Source of the DNA: Phialocephala subalpina
Taxonomy: Eukaryota; Ascomycota; Leotiomycetes; Helotiales; Mollisiaceae
Length of the DNA: 64,000 nucleotides
Direction of reading: 5' to 3'
Assembly (NCBI GenBank): GCA_900073065.1
Contig: FJOG01000007.1
Location: 1,869,786-1,933,785, forward strand
Position numbers and translations under genes: made by a program. The notes under the pieces were generated by a model. It made no database searches. It was not told the DNA's origin and saw nothing but the letters and a program-made list of their open reading frames with translations. This document shows positions 1-13,144 of this stretch, piece by piece. The first letter of the stretch is position 1. Every line of letters starts with the position of its first letter.

Positions 1-2815
1 AATGCATAAAGAATGCATGCCAGATGGCCGATCAGGGACCACAAAGAATACATCTAAGGAGAATCAAATGCTGATTTGGTTCTCGCCGATGTCTACGCTA
101 GGGCATGAGAGGCCTCATCGACTGGAATGACTTACGCTGCGATGGTATTGCACCATGAGGACTTTCATTCAATAACACCGATTCCCTTGATTGCAGGAAG
201 CGGTAACATATCTGGCAGGCGAATTTCACCTCCTGAAATTCACTGGATTTCTGACGTCTCGACTGTCGAACTGTCCCTACGTCGAATTATAATCCACTGA
301 CCTGCGGCTCCTGCGAAGACTTGTCAATTGCGATCGAGAGCGCTCCCTGGGAAATTCAATTTACGGTACCACACCACATGAAGACTTTGATTGAACTTAT
401 AGGAGGATAGAGCACGTTCGAATTGCGACTCGACACCATGGTATGCGTTGATCGATCCTACACGCTTCCGAGAATGCGGGAATGTTTCGACTTTCCTCTC
501 TGAGCTCTGTCAGAAACCGTCATCTCACAAAACACAATTCATTTTAGACGTTGAACGCCAGACCTCGGCAACAACGGCGCCGGGATCACGATGATCATCA
601 ATATGGGATAAATACCAAACTGTCATCCTTATAATGGTTTCGGCTGACTGGGCAGCAACGAACCCGGATTCTCCACGCCCTGCCTATACAATCATATTAA
701 CAAACAAGGCAAGTGCATCAACCATTCCCAACAGCTTGGAAATCAATAGTACGTTAATCAATTTCGCTTTCGCATGGGAGCTCAGCTTACCACCATCTGC
801 AGCTTCGCCATGGAATACAACGGTCTGCCGGGAAATTTCGACACAAGTACTCTCAATTGATGGATTGTTTGGCAGATGCTCGAACTCTAACCCAGCTGTC
901 ACGCAGCCAGTTTACCTCATCATATCACCATGGATTTCCGGAATCAATATGATAGTCAACGGGGATCGCTACTATGTGGCAGTCTCGTGCGGGGAGTGCA
1001 TTTCCCCAGACTTGCACGAATGTGCTGTACCCACTCAGGAACACACATTTCCCCAGATCACAGATGCGTTGTACTGTACTGACTCGGAAATTTTCTGCAG
1101 ATCATCGCCGATAAACTGAGTAACGCGAGCTTCTATGTCCAGAGCGTGAAATTAAACAGACAGCCCTGGATGGAAATGTGATTCAATCACGATGACTTGA
1201 CGATCGAAGGCTGTTTGCTGGAGCCAGAGATGGAGAAGCAGATGATGCGGAGAGAAAGAGGGTCCTCCACCGCCTACTCCAGGGCATGTGACAATTGCAG
1301 GTCTTCCCCTAAAACAGACCTTCCTCTTTAGGCCTACCTGGGACCAACATGCAGCAACGGCAACAAAGCGACAAACGCATTGATCATTTTCTTGGCAGGA
1401 AGGGCCGACAATAACAGGGGCGGGCGCGTCATTCCTCATTTCAAGATGAGATTCTTTGTCGTAAGCAAGATTGGATGCACTTGCGAATCAAATGTTCAGG
1501 GTCGCAAATCTGGGGGAAAGCGCGGACCATCCACTAGGGAAAATACACTATTGACAACTGCCGATCACCTCCCTAGGCACGTACAATGACCTATTTCGGG
1601 GAAACTGACCTTGCTTAGAGCCCTAGCTCAAGTTGTTTCCCCCTCTCTGAGCCTCTCGTTCCTTGCGCATATACCCCTCTCTCGCATATAGGCTTGCGGA
1701 CCGCCATCACCCAAGCCGCATATTCTGTTCTGGACACTTATTCGCTGCTGTGTCGCATCGGTACAGATTGCTGTTGTTCGAACTCGGACATTAAGATGGG
1801 ATCGGTTGGCTCGCTTGTGCTGACTCGGGAGGTGTGGGGAAAAGGAGGAGGGGTTCGACGACCCTTGACGACTCAATATTTGCTCCCATGATCGGGGCAA
1901 CTGCTCTTCACAGTTGACCACCACAACACAGGTGAACTCTCTGTCGATTTAATACTCGCGAAACGATAATCTTGAGGCTCACCGAAGATGCCTTTTCGCC
2001 AAAACATTCAACGTGGCATTTACGAAAACTTGGACATCGGTCTTACCTCAACCGAGTCCACAACACTGCAGGATGACCTCGCCACGCATCAGGACCTGCT
2101 GCGCCGCGCCTCCTGGTTCGTCGCCCTCGTAACTTGCGTACATTACGACAGAGCTGTTAAGCTTAAAGCGCCTTGTTTCCGCCAACTAAACGCCCAGATC
2201 CGTTGACCAGATGTGGCACCGGCGGCCAAGCCAAGGCACGGTTGTTGATCCTCGGCGGCAAATATTCCGAGTTCCACACATTCTCATCTCACGCGACAGA
2301 AACGCGACTCCCATGTGTTCTCAGATATGACAAGAGGAAATCTCTCCAAGAGAACGGCCGAGTAATGAAAGCAAACACGACACGTTAACAAGGGCATCAC
2401 AGGGCCCAGAAGAATCTTTTCTCACCGTAGGTCAACAACCTTCCTGATGCAGTCGTCTGATGAGATTGAGCAGGCCAAGCTGCACGATGTCCTGCAGTTG
2501 CGGATACGACTAAAGGAGGTAGGTACGGGAGTGGAGCGGCGCCACATGACCGAGGGTAGGAGGCTGTAGCTAGTCCAGTCCAATCTTACGGCGGAAGTCA
2601 AAAGGTACATAAAAGGTCAGGGCGTCGACCGTCTCCTGAGATATATGTCTCTGTTGCTGTTCTGTCTTCACTCCTTCTCTGTCAGGCGGTCGTGGCACCC
2701 TTCACTCCTTTCTCATACTCGATCATTCTTTCATCGTTATGTTATAGTATAGACAAGACATAATGTATGTTGGCGTCGTTCTCCTTCTTCTTTCCCAGTT
2801 TTCCCCGTGTTCAAA
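1..2815. other. No confident gene
   Basis: No recognisable gene was found in this 2.8-kb stretch. The longest open frame (634-1119, plus strand, 161 codons) has no signal peptide, no recognised motif and no homology I can recall, so it is not called. The last part, just before 2816, is pyrimidine-rich (around 2640-2810), with a TATA-like tacataaaagg near 2606, as expected for the promoter and 5' UTR of the GH78 gene that follows. Confidence 0.5.
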
Positions 2816-5023
2816 ATGAAATATTACTACTCAAGAGAATTTTGTCGGACTAATCGCTGGATTGTAGTGGCGGTAATGTTTACTCTCGCGGCTCTCGTCA
2901 CCCTCGGGGCCATAATCTCCCAGAGATCCGTAGCTCTCGCAGCCGGATGCTGGCGAAACACAGCATGTACTGGACCAACCTCAGCAGCATTCCCAGGAGC
3001 ATGGGACAAATACAACTATTCTCCCACTAGCAGGACCGTCTCCCCAGCAAGCATTCTTTCGGCAAATGGAGAATTCATCTCAGACTATACAGGCCCGGCG
3101 ACGTTGAAGCTGAACGGCAGCCAACTGATTTTCGATTTTGGGTACGAAGTCGCCGGCATCGTGACAGTTAGCTATGGTGGTACAGGGACTGGAAATCTTG
3201 GACTCGCGTTCACGGAAGCAAAGAACTGGACAGGAGAATGGTCGGACAGCTCGAATGGATCTTTCCAGCCTGATGGATATCTTCTCGCCAATGTCACCAC
3301 AACCGCGGAACAAAACTACACGATGCCAGATGCTAAGCTCAGAGGAGGATTCCGATATTTGACCTTGTTCTCATTGGCTGCAACTGAAGCTTTCCAGATC
3401 AACATCCTCGACATCACGGTCGAGATCGCGTATCAGCCATCGTGGTCGAATTTGCGTGCTTATCAGGGGTACTTCTCGTGCAGCGATGACTTGCTGAACC
3501 GAATATGGTACTCTGGGGCTTATACCTTGCAGACGAATGCAATTCCCCCAGCGACTGGACGAGAGTTCCCAATTCTTGGCGGTGGATGGATGAATGATCA
3601 AAATTTGGATTTGAGCAGCACTGGAGATACAATCTATGTTGATGGCTCAAAGAGAGATCGCACTGTTTGGCCTGGAGATCTCGGTATTGCAGTTCCTAGC
3701 ATTTTGGTGTCAACAGGAGACTGGGAGGGCGTGGCAAATACCCTGACAGTGCTTTACAATGACCAGGTGAGTGACTTCCACGTGATTTGAGACTGCAATG
3801 CTAAATCTGATGTAGCAAAGCTCCGGCGAACTCCCGTTTGCAGGCCCAGGAATCAACATCTATGGCTCTGATACGTACCACATGGCCACACTGATCGGAA
3901 CGTATGACTACTTCCTTTGGACCAACGACATAACTTGGTTGACTACCATATACCCCAAGTATAAGAGCGCCATGGGATTCATCACTGGGAAGATTGACAG
4001 TACCGGCATGCTTTCAGTCACGGGTACCAATGATTGGGGCCGCCTCACTCAAGGAGGCCACAACACTGAGGCGAACATGCTTCTGTACAAGGTTCTCACT
4101 GGTGCAAGTCAGATCGCAACCTGGGCAGGAGATTCCGCCTCGTCCTCGACATGGTCTTCCCAAGCAGCGACGCTGAAAGCAGCTGTTAATGCCAATAACT
4201 ATGCAGCTTCAGTAGGGTATGTCCTTCATCCCCGTGACTTCCACCTCATCACACCACTGACCAGAACAGTGCATTCAAAGACGACGACACAGATACTACG
4301 CTCTACCCCGAAGACGCCAACTCCATGGCGCTCGTCTTCGGCGCCGCCCTCCCCCAATACGTCCAAAGCATCTCTCAAGAACTGACTAAGAACTGGATCG
4401 GCATCGGAGCAGTCGCTCCTGAACTGCCCGGAAACCTCGTCGGCTTCGTCCAATCCTTCGAGATCAAAGCCCATATGGCAGCCCGCCAAGCATCCCGAGG
4501 ACTCGAGCTGATCCGTCGCGCCTGGGGATGGTACATCAACAACCCCTACGGCACAGCATCAACTTGCATCGAAGGGTATCTCTCTGATGGAAGCTTTGGG
4601 TACAGAGCTACGACGGGTTATGATAATGATTATTCGTATACGAGTCATGCTCATGGATGGGGAACTGGGCCGACGGATGCGTTGACGAGTTATATTGTTG
4701 GATTGACAGTTACGGCTCCAGGAGGTAGTCAGTGGAATCTTAGTCCGCAGTTTGGGGATTTGACTCATGCGGAGGCGGGGTTTACTACGCCTATGGGCCA
4801 GTTTTCCGCGAGTTGGAGTACTACTGATGGCGGGTACACGTTGGCTTGGGACGCTCCGGGGGAGACTGAGGGAGTCTTGGTGTTGCCGGCTAGTGGGACA
4901 GCACCGACTCTTGAGGTTGATGGGCAGTCGAGGGCGTTGCAGCAGGGAGAGTATAATTCTACGGCTCAGACGGTAACCATTAGTGGTGCGAGTGGAAGTC
5001 ATACTGTGACGGTCACTTACTGA
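2816..5023 (+). CDS. Secreted GH78 alpha-L-rhamnosidase
   Basis: This gene encodes an enzyme predicted to release terminal alpha-L-rhamnose from plant polysaccharides or glycosides outside the cell. Three exons are joined: 2816-3766, 3816-4216 and 4270-5023, giving about 701 residues. Both introns (49 and 53 bp) are GT-AG and keep frame. The N-terminus (about residues 15-45) is a long hydrophobic stretch ending AlaLeuAla, which suggests a signal peptide or signal anchor. The GH78 (alpha/alpha)6-barrel signature is DGSKRDRTVWPGDLG near the end of exon 1, which carries the catalytic-site Asp/Arg region of the family. Further barrel segments follow, such as NDWGRL and GYDNDYSYTSHAHGWGTGPT, and the C-terminus is a beta-sandwich. 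The start is the first ATG; an in-frame GTG three codons upstream is not used in eukaryotes. The family assignment is firm; the exact substrate is not known. Confidence 0.9.
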
Positions 5024-5316
5024 TTTCTTTGTGGAGGGGATATTCGATTTGCATTTGCATTGGGAGGGGTTTTGGTTGCATGGCGTCGCATTTTGTTTTC
5101 ATTTCAGGTAATGTTTATACCTATACCCTTATGAGAGGACCTTTATGAAGACGGGCAACACTCGTTATGTTCTTATATCTTAATGTCAAGTTGTATTTAT
5201 CTGCACGGGAAGGTAAATGTCCAAGTTCTCCATCAGCACTTGACCAAACTCTCTTCTCAAACACCACGACAAAACGCCCATATTCATTTAGTGATCAATT
5301 CATGTCGTGAAATTCG

Positions 5317-7387
5317 TTACAACTTTTTAATGGGATTACACCCAAGTAACCCGGACATCAAATGCAGCATCTCATCGCTTTCAGTAAACTCAGAACTCGA
5401 CATGGCCAGCTCAATCGCTTTCTTCTTCGCCACCTCCATACCGTCAACCTGCGTGAACTCATCTCTGACAATGAACATCGAAGGTAACCGTACATTGATC
5501 TGCTCTTCTGTTAGCCATCCTTTCCCTCTAACTTCTATGCCAAGCGACAAAAAGCAGGGTGAATGAAAAAGGGAGAACATACCTGCGAAAACAACAACGC
5601 CTGTCCAATCCCCATCTCCTCCGCAATACCTCTCAGCCTTCCAGCAGCCCATTTCCTCTGCCTTTCAGTCGAATAATCACTCATCTTACACACCATCAAC
5701 GGCCACGTAAGAAACAACCCCAACGCGCTCGTGCCCACAAGACTCATCCTCCCATTCTGCGGCCTCTCCCACCCATTAATATCACTCGTCCTATCATCTC
5801 CCAAAAAGAACGGCACACTCGCAATGATATCCTCCACCAAATTCTTGCTAACCCTTACCGCTGCCCCGAATTCCGGCGTCGTGCGATAATCCTGATATGG
5901 AGAGCATAACCATGCAGATGCACGGACGATGTCGCCGCATAGCATTATGCGTGCTGCTCGCATCATGTTGGAAGCTGTCCCGATCGAAATATCTGCATAC
6001 TCATCTCTCCGTCCAGGAAACTGCTTAACGTGATACAATTCCTCATCATCAACATCCTCGTTCCAAGCCACAATACTATATTTCCACGCTTTCGGTAACC
6101 TCTCTTCCCATTCCTTATATTGACTTTCCAAAGCTTTAGCCAACTTCAAAACATCGAGGACGGATTCGATGTCGGTAGATAAGGATTTGTTGGCGGATGT
6201 TAAGGTGGAGTTTATTTTCGCGTGGAGGGCCGCGACTTCGAGGTTTAATTTTGGGGGGGTTGCGGGGAGGTTGTCTTTTGTGCCGAAGCGCATCCACCAA
6301 TCTACGCCGAGGATAGGTGGGGAACAGGAGACGAGGCAGTTTACTACCTAGGTGACGGTCCGTTAGCTCAATATGGAAGAATTAAGGGGTTTTCGAAGGG
6401 AAAGGAAGGGAAGTGAGGAGAAAGGGACGAACGAGTTGTGAGCGGGCCATGACGTGGAGGATTCGTCCCAGGTCGGTGAGTTGCGTGTTCCTCTGGTCTC
6501 GCATCTTTACCAGGATTGCTGCTCCGTTGGCGTGAGAGATCCATCCGCTTGGTTGTCCTGAAGTTCCTGTGAGGATCTATTTTTATCTCAGCATTCTTCA
6601 TTTTTGCCAGTTCTACTTCATAGTCTCTCTCGCTTGCTTGTGGGGATTTGGGGAGAACAAACCTCAAACAACCCCAACACAATGACTGCTGCCAACGTAT
6701 CATCTTCAACCGCCTGATCCTCCACCGCCAACGCATCGTTGATCTCCTTCAATGCCCTGCTATAAAACTTCATCGCCTTCGGTAACAGAAATCTACTATT
6801 AACTCTGTTCCCCATCAACGCCAACCCCACCGCCATCACCGCCGTCACCAACCTACTCCCTCCTGCCCCCTTCCCCTCCACCAGCTGCTTATCATGTTCC
6901 AAAACCGGAACCACAAACCCCATATAATTCCTCGAATTCCCTTCACAAGGTTCTAAGACGAAGTTTCGGCGGAAGAGACATTTGGCTTGTTCTTCGATGG
7001 GTGTACTCAGACCGCTAGAAGGGGAGACGGAGATCCGGAACCTCAGCGGGGGAGTTGGAGATCTAGTGAATGCGGACGGGAGAGAGGCGATGCCGTTTGA
7101 GAAGGCGCGACGAACGAGCTCGCGATTTTCGGAGGGTGTTGGAGAGGGTAGTTTCTTTGAGGTAGAGCGCGCGGATCGGTCCCAGCGCATGCGGACGAAT
7201 GCTGTGTCGCGGTAACCGGTACATTCTCGTTTTGATTTTTGGCAGCGGAAACATGTTGGTTTTCGTTCGTCGCACTGAGGGGGAGGTTAGCTGGAGATAA
7301 AGGGGCAAGTGGGGTTGGAGATCTTGCCTTTATTCGGCGGGCTCGACAGGTTCCGCAACCTTGGGAGGGTTTTCCTGTGTTTACCAT
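5317..7387 (-). CDS. Zn2Cys6 fungal transcription factor
   Basis: This is a nuclear DNA-binding regulator of the Gal4 type. Cysteines at residues 11, 14, 21, 28, 31 and 38 follow the C-x2-C-x6-C-x6-C-x2-C-x6-C pattern exactly. The cluster is split by an intron with a GC-AG border (7327-7275). Proposed exons are 7387-7328, 7274-6663, 6576-6433, 6347-5583 and 5502-5317, about 588 residues. The middle (GQPSGWISHANGAAILVKMR) resembles the conserved region of Fungal_trans_2-type regulators. The last acceptor is uncertain: the nearest AG (tail cttggcatag, ending at 5535) breaks the frame, while gaagag ending at 5503 keeps it and leads into a family-like tail. The gene lies between two secreted glycosidases (GH78 tail-to-tail, GH92 on the same strand), so control of them is possible but not shown. 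Confidence 0.85.
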
Positions 7388-8445
7388 GATGGCGGGGTCG
7401 TGATGGTGATGCAGGTGATGGTACTGTGAAGATCTGCTTCGCTTTAAGCTGTCCCTGGACTTGTACTCCGAAAAAGCTCAATGTTGAACTGTACCTCAAC
7501 TACTGCCAGAATGCTCGTCTTCCATTTTTTCGTGGACAAAAAACCGGGAGTTAAGAGGTCAAAAAGAAAGAATCACGGCCAGAACTGCTCCGAGCAAACG
7601 TTAGTCATACCCATTCTCATACCTCTTAGCACTCCTCGGTCAGACCCCGAGACATCGTGTTCGGGGTGACGAAACTAACAAACGCCTCAATACAGCTAAT
7701 ACCTCACCTCCCGTCCGATAAGGTTTGGTCTGCCGTGTGACATGTGTCGATCTTGAAACAATCCATGCGAACTAACCAGTCGCAAATCTGCGCGCTTGGA
7801 TACTCTAAAACGAAACGCCTCATTTCATCTGGAATGGAACAATCTCTTACTTCGATGGAAGAACGATTGTAATCAGATTGAATCCAATGCTCAGATGGAA
7901 GAAGAAATGTTTTGCTGGTGAAAAGCCGGTAAAGGCAATAATTGGCTGGATCGCTTCGGATTGAGTGAAGGTCGCAAGGAAATGCTTGACGCGCATGGGG
8001 GAAACGGTAGTGGAGTTGAGAGACTTCTCAACCACGGTCGGTACAGAGAGCCGAAAGAGAGACGAAGGCTCGAATACGATGGTATGTGGGATGGCTGCTG
8101 AGTAAATCGAGGCAGAAACGTTGGCTTTCGGGACGCCCTATCACCGAATTGCCCCGCCATCTCGGCCGCAGGGCTGCGCATTGAAGCACGTGATACAGAT
8201 ATCGAAAGGTATACCGAAATCTTGATATAGACCTTATGAACGCGAGGAAAAGTAAAAACGCTGGATGATTTTGATGATGCGAAAGTCGGTTCCAGAGTTG
8301 AAGAATAGTGGGCGCTGTCCACTTCGAAGTATGGAGTGCAAGTTTGACACATCTCGTTGATCGCATTGCGGTCCTCGGACTTGCTCAATCCTGCTTTGGG
8401 TACCATTTCTTACCCATCTCAAGCGCTAATAATCCTGACGTTGGT
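7388..8445. other. Intergenic, no confident gene
   Basis: This is the space between the regulator start and the GH92 stop. Open frames on the minus strand (7891-8406 and shorter) overlap one another, are low-complexity and show no domain. Nothing else was seen. Confidence 0.4.
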
Positions 8446-11302
8446 TTAAAAGTCTGTCGATGAGCTTGGAGGTAAATCTGCATCAGCGGTACCCCAATCA
8501 CTCTCATTCATCCCCAGCGTCAGCTCCAACACTCCTCCATCCAACCAAAAGCTATGGCTGATCCAGTTCTTCGAATATGGCTGTCCGTTGAGAGTCGCAC
8601 TCTGAATATAGATCGCTTTGTAATCGGGATCGAAGTTCACATTTCGAATGGTGGCTGTCTTTCCTGATTGTCCGTTCGTCACACTCACTTCTGGGAAGTA
8701 TGGAGGAGTGATGAGATAAACGTTCTGTCCTGAGATTGGCCAAAGACCCATCATCGCTAGTGTTGTGAATGATCCCATAGCTCCCGAGTCGTCGTTTCCA
8801 GCAATCCCGCTCGTTGAGGTATTGAATTGAGATGGGATGTAGAAGTGGGAGAAGTATGCCGACAGTCCTGGACGACCTGCGTAGTGAAACTGGAACACTG
8901 GTAGAAAGGCCTGCTCATCACCAATGTAGAGAAGGCCAGAAGTGTGGAGGTATGAAAGACGCTTCGCGAACGTCTCCGGTCCGCCAAGGGTCGTTACGAG
9001 AGTTGCCATATCTTGTGGCACAAAAAATGTGTACATCCAAGAGCTTCCCTCGTAGGTCTCGTGGCCATCGGCGTTGAGGTAGCAGGAGGTGAAGTTGTAC
9101 AAAGGCGAGCAAAGAGATGGATCTTGGAAGCCAAATGTCTGATTCAGATATCGTGGTTGGAGGAAACCGACGAAGCCGCTGTCCACAGTGCTGTTCGGGT
9201 GGTCCGTCGTGTTGCTGACAAAAGAGGTCTGGTCGGCCTTGTACATATTCTTCCAGTTGCTCGATCGTGCAAGGTACTTTTCGGCATCTTGAGTGTGGCC
9301 AAGCCCTCTCGCCATCTCGGCGACGCAGAAGTCATCGTAGGCATATTCAACTGTCCTCGAAATTGATCTAGTGAAGGGCCCAACACCATAGGGATCCCAG
9401 TCGTCCGTGGGGATGTAGCCATACTGTTTCCAGCTCGTGAGTCCACCTCTGCCTTCCACCGACCAGTCCAAAGGTTCGTCTATTGCAACTGTCAGTTTAC
9501 AATTTCCACAATAAAGTGACCGCCTAACCTTCGGCATCGGAAACCACGGCTTGGTAGCCGGTCACCCAATCCACGCCGTGAGTGATGTTCTTCAGGTATG
9601 AATCAGCTAGTACAATATCTGCGTTACTCCCGCCTTGAGTGAATCCCTTGCAAAGACTCATCCTGCAGTCCGGAAGTTTGCCTGATAGAATTAGAATTGC
9701 AAGATTGCCACATGACCCTAACATACCTTCGTGCCTGTAAACGTCGATAAGACTCCTGACCATCAGTGTCTGACTTTGAGGATCCAGCAAAGTAAGCAAT
9801 GGGTGGATGCTTCTGAAAGAATCCCAGATACAGTAATAAGAGTCGTAATACGGCTCAGTGCTGTTCCAGAGATAGTTTTCACCTGTGCAATGTTATTATT
9901 CCATTTCCATGCCACGTGGCCGAAGGTAGAGTCGCAAGGCTGGAATTGCTTACCTGTGTAATCTTGGGGCGAGATCATGGAACGATACTATGAGTTCGTG
10001 TCAGCGTATTCTTTAAGATATGTCGGGAGTTGATCGCGAGCAGATTGTAGGCGTCTGGAGGTTGCGGAGAGTAGAAATCATGAAAAGTGTTAAATGGGGA
10101 AATTTTGTTCAGAGATGTCATACCATGCCAGACCAGAAAACAGTCTGCAGCTCATCAGATACACCACTTGCATCGACTTCTACAACCCCGAACTTCTCAC
10201 GCCAGACATCTTCTGCTGAGGTGCGAACATCATCAAATCCAAAGTCTGGAATCTCTTTCTCGGCGTTGCTGCATGCTTGTTCGTTGCTAATGAAGGATAC
10301 GCCAACACGAACGAGAACTTCGTTGTTCTCCGTGGCGTTGAATTGAGTCCAAGCACCGGCTGGCAAGGGAGGGGAGTTCACGCCATCAGCAACCCTTGTC
10401 AGACTCTTGGGGTAGATTCCGGCTCGATTGTTCATCCAGACTCCGGTATTCCTAAGAGGTGCTCCAGAGAAGTCGGCGCAGAAAGATAAGTTATAAGTCC
10501 CAATGCCGAAAGAGGGATTGAAAGTTCCATTTCCTTGAAGCCTTCCAGTCTTTTCATCAACCTCAACTCTTCCATTGGTGATCGAGTCAGGAAGATCTGT
10601 CAGGTCGACCAAAATCAGCGGACTGTTTGGAAGTCCTGTCGCATTTTGAACAGTGGCATTAGTTGGGAATGTAAATCGATAGAGAGCAGTGCGATTCGAA
10701 ACCGTCATTTCAGCCTTGATCGATGTGTTCAAGCTGACCGCAAAATATCCCGGATGTGCCTCAACGGATCCGTTAACTCGTTGGGAGGCTCGTTCAGTCT
10801 TTGTAAAGAAGCAATTGTTGATTTCATCGCCAGGGCATCCAGATTGTGGAAAAATTGGAAAGTTGCCAAGAGAAGGAGACTGAAATCTGTCAGTGGGAAT
10901 CATCCTCCTTTTCAGAGTCTACGTACCCCTCCAGTCCCCGAGTCATGCATGTGAGAGAATCCGTTTATGTTACTGTTTCCTGACGCAAAACCTCCTTGCT
11001 TCTCATTTGGATCATCCACGTCCGCGACAGCCTTAGCCATGCCCTACTTGAATTAATTCATGGCCTTTGGTCCCGAGGGAGAAACATACAAATGGGAGGG
11101 TTGCTCCAGGAAACACGTGCCCTTCAGCATAATTAGCTACCAATATTCAAGCGTGGACTCGCCACTTACCTCCACTGCTTGTCCCAATCAAAGGATCGAC
11201 ATAATCGAAGACATCAAAGTCGCGCTTTCCCACCATCCCAGACGTCACAACAGACCCGGTAGCGACAATGGCTACAAGAGCCTGCATCTTGAACCTGTGC
11301 AT
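8446..11302 (-). CDS. Secreted GH92 exo-alpha-mannosidase
   Basis: This encodes a calcium-dependent exo-acting alpha-mannosidase (alpha-1,2-mannosidase family), predicted to trim mannose from N-glycans or mannan outside the cell. Eight exons keep frame: 11302-11170, 11121-11090, 11043-10927, 10879-10124, 9987-9954, 9882-9727, 9681-9529 and 9479-8446, giving about 804 residues, the usual length for the family. A signal peptide (MQALVAIVATGSVVTSG) precedes the hallmark DYVDPLIGT. Other GH92 motifs are GHVFPGATLPFGM, SHMHDSGTGG, NYLWNSTEPYYDSYYC, DWVTGYQAVVSDAEDEP and, near the C-terminus, GNDDSGAMGSF with WPISG, which carries catalytic acidic residues. Exons 2 and 5 are only 32 and 34 nt. The start used is the MHRFK methionine; the ATG five codons on, or one 24 codons upstream (11374), are alternatives. 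Confidence 0.93.
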
Positions 11303-13144
11303 TGTTTCGCAGAGGAATACCAACAGGAACTCGAAACTTGAGGCTCTAGAGATGAGATGAACATATGCAATCAAATTCTCGACCTGTTAAGAACTATCTC
11401 GACAACGCACCCCGCTCGAGCGCCCAGAACACTACGTGAAGATTATGCCCATTTTACCACGTTACATACGTAGGTACCATCATCTGCCCCTCACTAATCA
11501 TCACGACTTCTGAGCCCACAAGAGTTTGTTCGCCGACAGCTGGCGGGGAGAGTAGATCTATACTATGTTGAGCCATAGTTCCTGCAGTAATCGCGGGGTA
11601 GTTCGGATTCTCCCCGTGTCGCGAAATCTTCTCCCGAATGATGCATCTGACATGCCTGAACGGCACTTACTAATGCAGGCTGAAATCATTCTGCTTGAAG
11701 GCCGCTTGGAAATTCGGTAGCGGCGTCATGGGTTGAGACTTTTGAGATGATGAAAATAGGCAAAAGTTGAGAAGAGGAAGAAATTTCCGGATGCGAGCTC
11801 TGAGGTAAGCGAGACACCAGTATATGATTCACGTGATACTTGATATTTCAATGCAACTTGGGAGATTTATTAGTCTACTACTACCCAGAAGCTACATTGA
11901 CAATGAATGTTAAACTATTGATAAGAATGAAGTAAAGATATAACACGCCCAAGAATGATTGTGCTAGCTATGATTATTTCCACGTGACTACATTCCGTTT
12001 TCACTACCTATCAATAGCTACCTATAGAGCTATCTAGGAACTGAATGATCTCTGTGATATTTAGATATGAAACAATGAATTGAACGTTGGCATCCAATGA
12101 ACTCGCCTTGGACGAAGTGATTAGTTGAGAGACTGAATTTTATTCCATGACTTTATTCTGGGCTTGATAGGGACATCGCCTTCACTTGAGAACACCAAGC
12201 TCGCAAAGGCAGCAATTTCATTGCCAAGCTGAGATGATCATATTCTGGGCCAGAACAAACACACGTGCGGTGAGATCTGGCACGTTTCCAGCAGATAGAT
12301 GAATGATTGGTGTACATCTGTTCAGAGACGGGACGAAGCCTCTAACGCCACTAACTTACTGGCTCCGATCTCTGATTCTCTTGACAACTTGACTCGAAGC
12401 AAGCGATGCCATGGTGACATACAATCGCATTGTGAGTTGAGAGACAGAGTACAGAACGCTTGTGGGGAATGGCTGGGCGTGATATCGCGGGCGACCTTCC
12501 GTTTAAGCTTCTCGCTTCAGCACCATCAGGGCAGCAAACGCCCCCAAAGCGCCACACTACAGCATGAATGCTCACTAATTCCAAGATGACTCCCGGGAAT
12601 CTCAGGTTGGTCAAGGCCTAAGGTTAGCGGCGGCCACTGAGACGCCACAGTTGCGCCATCCCAATCATATCTCCACGTGTAGACTCTGTATCTGTTCTCT
12701 TCTTCTTTTCACGACCACGGGCATACCGTTGTTCCTCCAGCAGAGCTCTCGAATCGACTTCATTTCGAAATCGTGCTTGTGTACCCCTCAGTGATGGGAG
12801 CACAATTTCCTGTAGCGTCAAGGGACGCTGCAGTGGTGACATTCAGAGCAATATCAATTGGCAACGTCCTCATCCCGAAAATGTTCTTTGCAGCTTGCGA
12901 CCTTCTTTTCTTCTTCCACCGGTGTTCTTTATGAAGATCAGCTGCTAATTCCATCACGAATCCAGGCAAGTCACCGTAGTGGCTTGTCAGCCTCAAGAAC
13001 AGTGACACGCCATGGATCCGTGGGAGCACAGCGGAGATGGAGAAGTCCCATCTCGCAACACGATATATAGAACGCCAAGATTCCCGTTGAACTTCTTTTG
13101 TATCTCTATCAATCAAGTCAATCTTCCATACTCGATAGGACATC
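11303..13144. other. Intergenic, no confident gene
   Basis: This 1.8-kb divergent interval lies between GH92 (minus) and the phosphodiesterase-like gene (plus) and should hold both promoters. Short open frames on both strands show no domain. AT content is raised around 11820-12130. Nothing else could be supported. Confidence 0.4.
13064..13069 (+). promoter_or_regulatory. TATA-like box
   Basis: The sequence cgatatatag lies about 80 bp upstream of the ATG at 13145, a reasonable position for a core promoter of the phosphodiesterase-like gene. It is supported by position and sequence only. Confidence 0.35.

Noticed and set aside
634..1119. 161-codon plus-strand frame
   Set aside because: No signal peptide, domain, promoter or splice context; chance frame cannot be excluded.
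5503..5582. Frameshift in the last intron region of the Zn2Cys6 gene
   Set aside because: The phase conflict disappears if the acceptor ending at 5503 is used, so a broken gene is not needed.
7891..8406. 171-codon minus-strand frame upstream of GH92 stop
   Set aside because: Low-complexity Ser/Pro/Leu text with competing overlapping frames and no domain.
11137..11169. A 33-bp intron in GH92
   Set aside because: An acceptor 15 bp downstream gives a normal 48-bp intron and the exact family text GGHVFPGATLPF.
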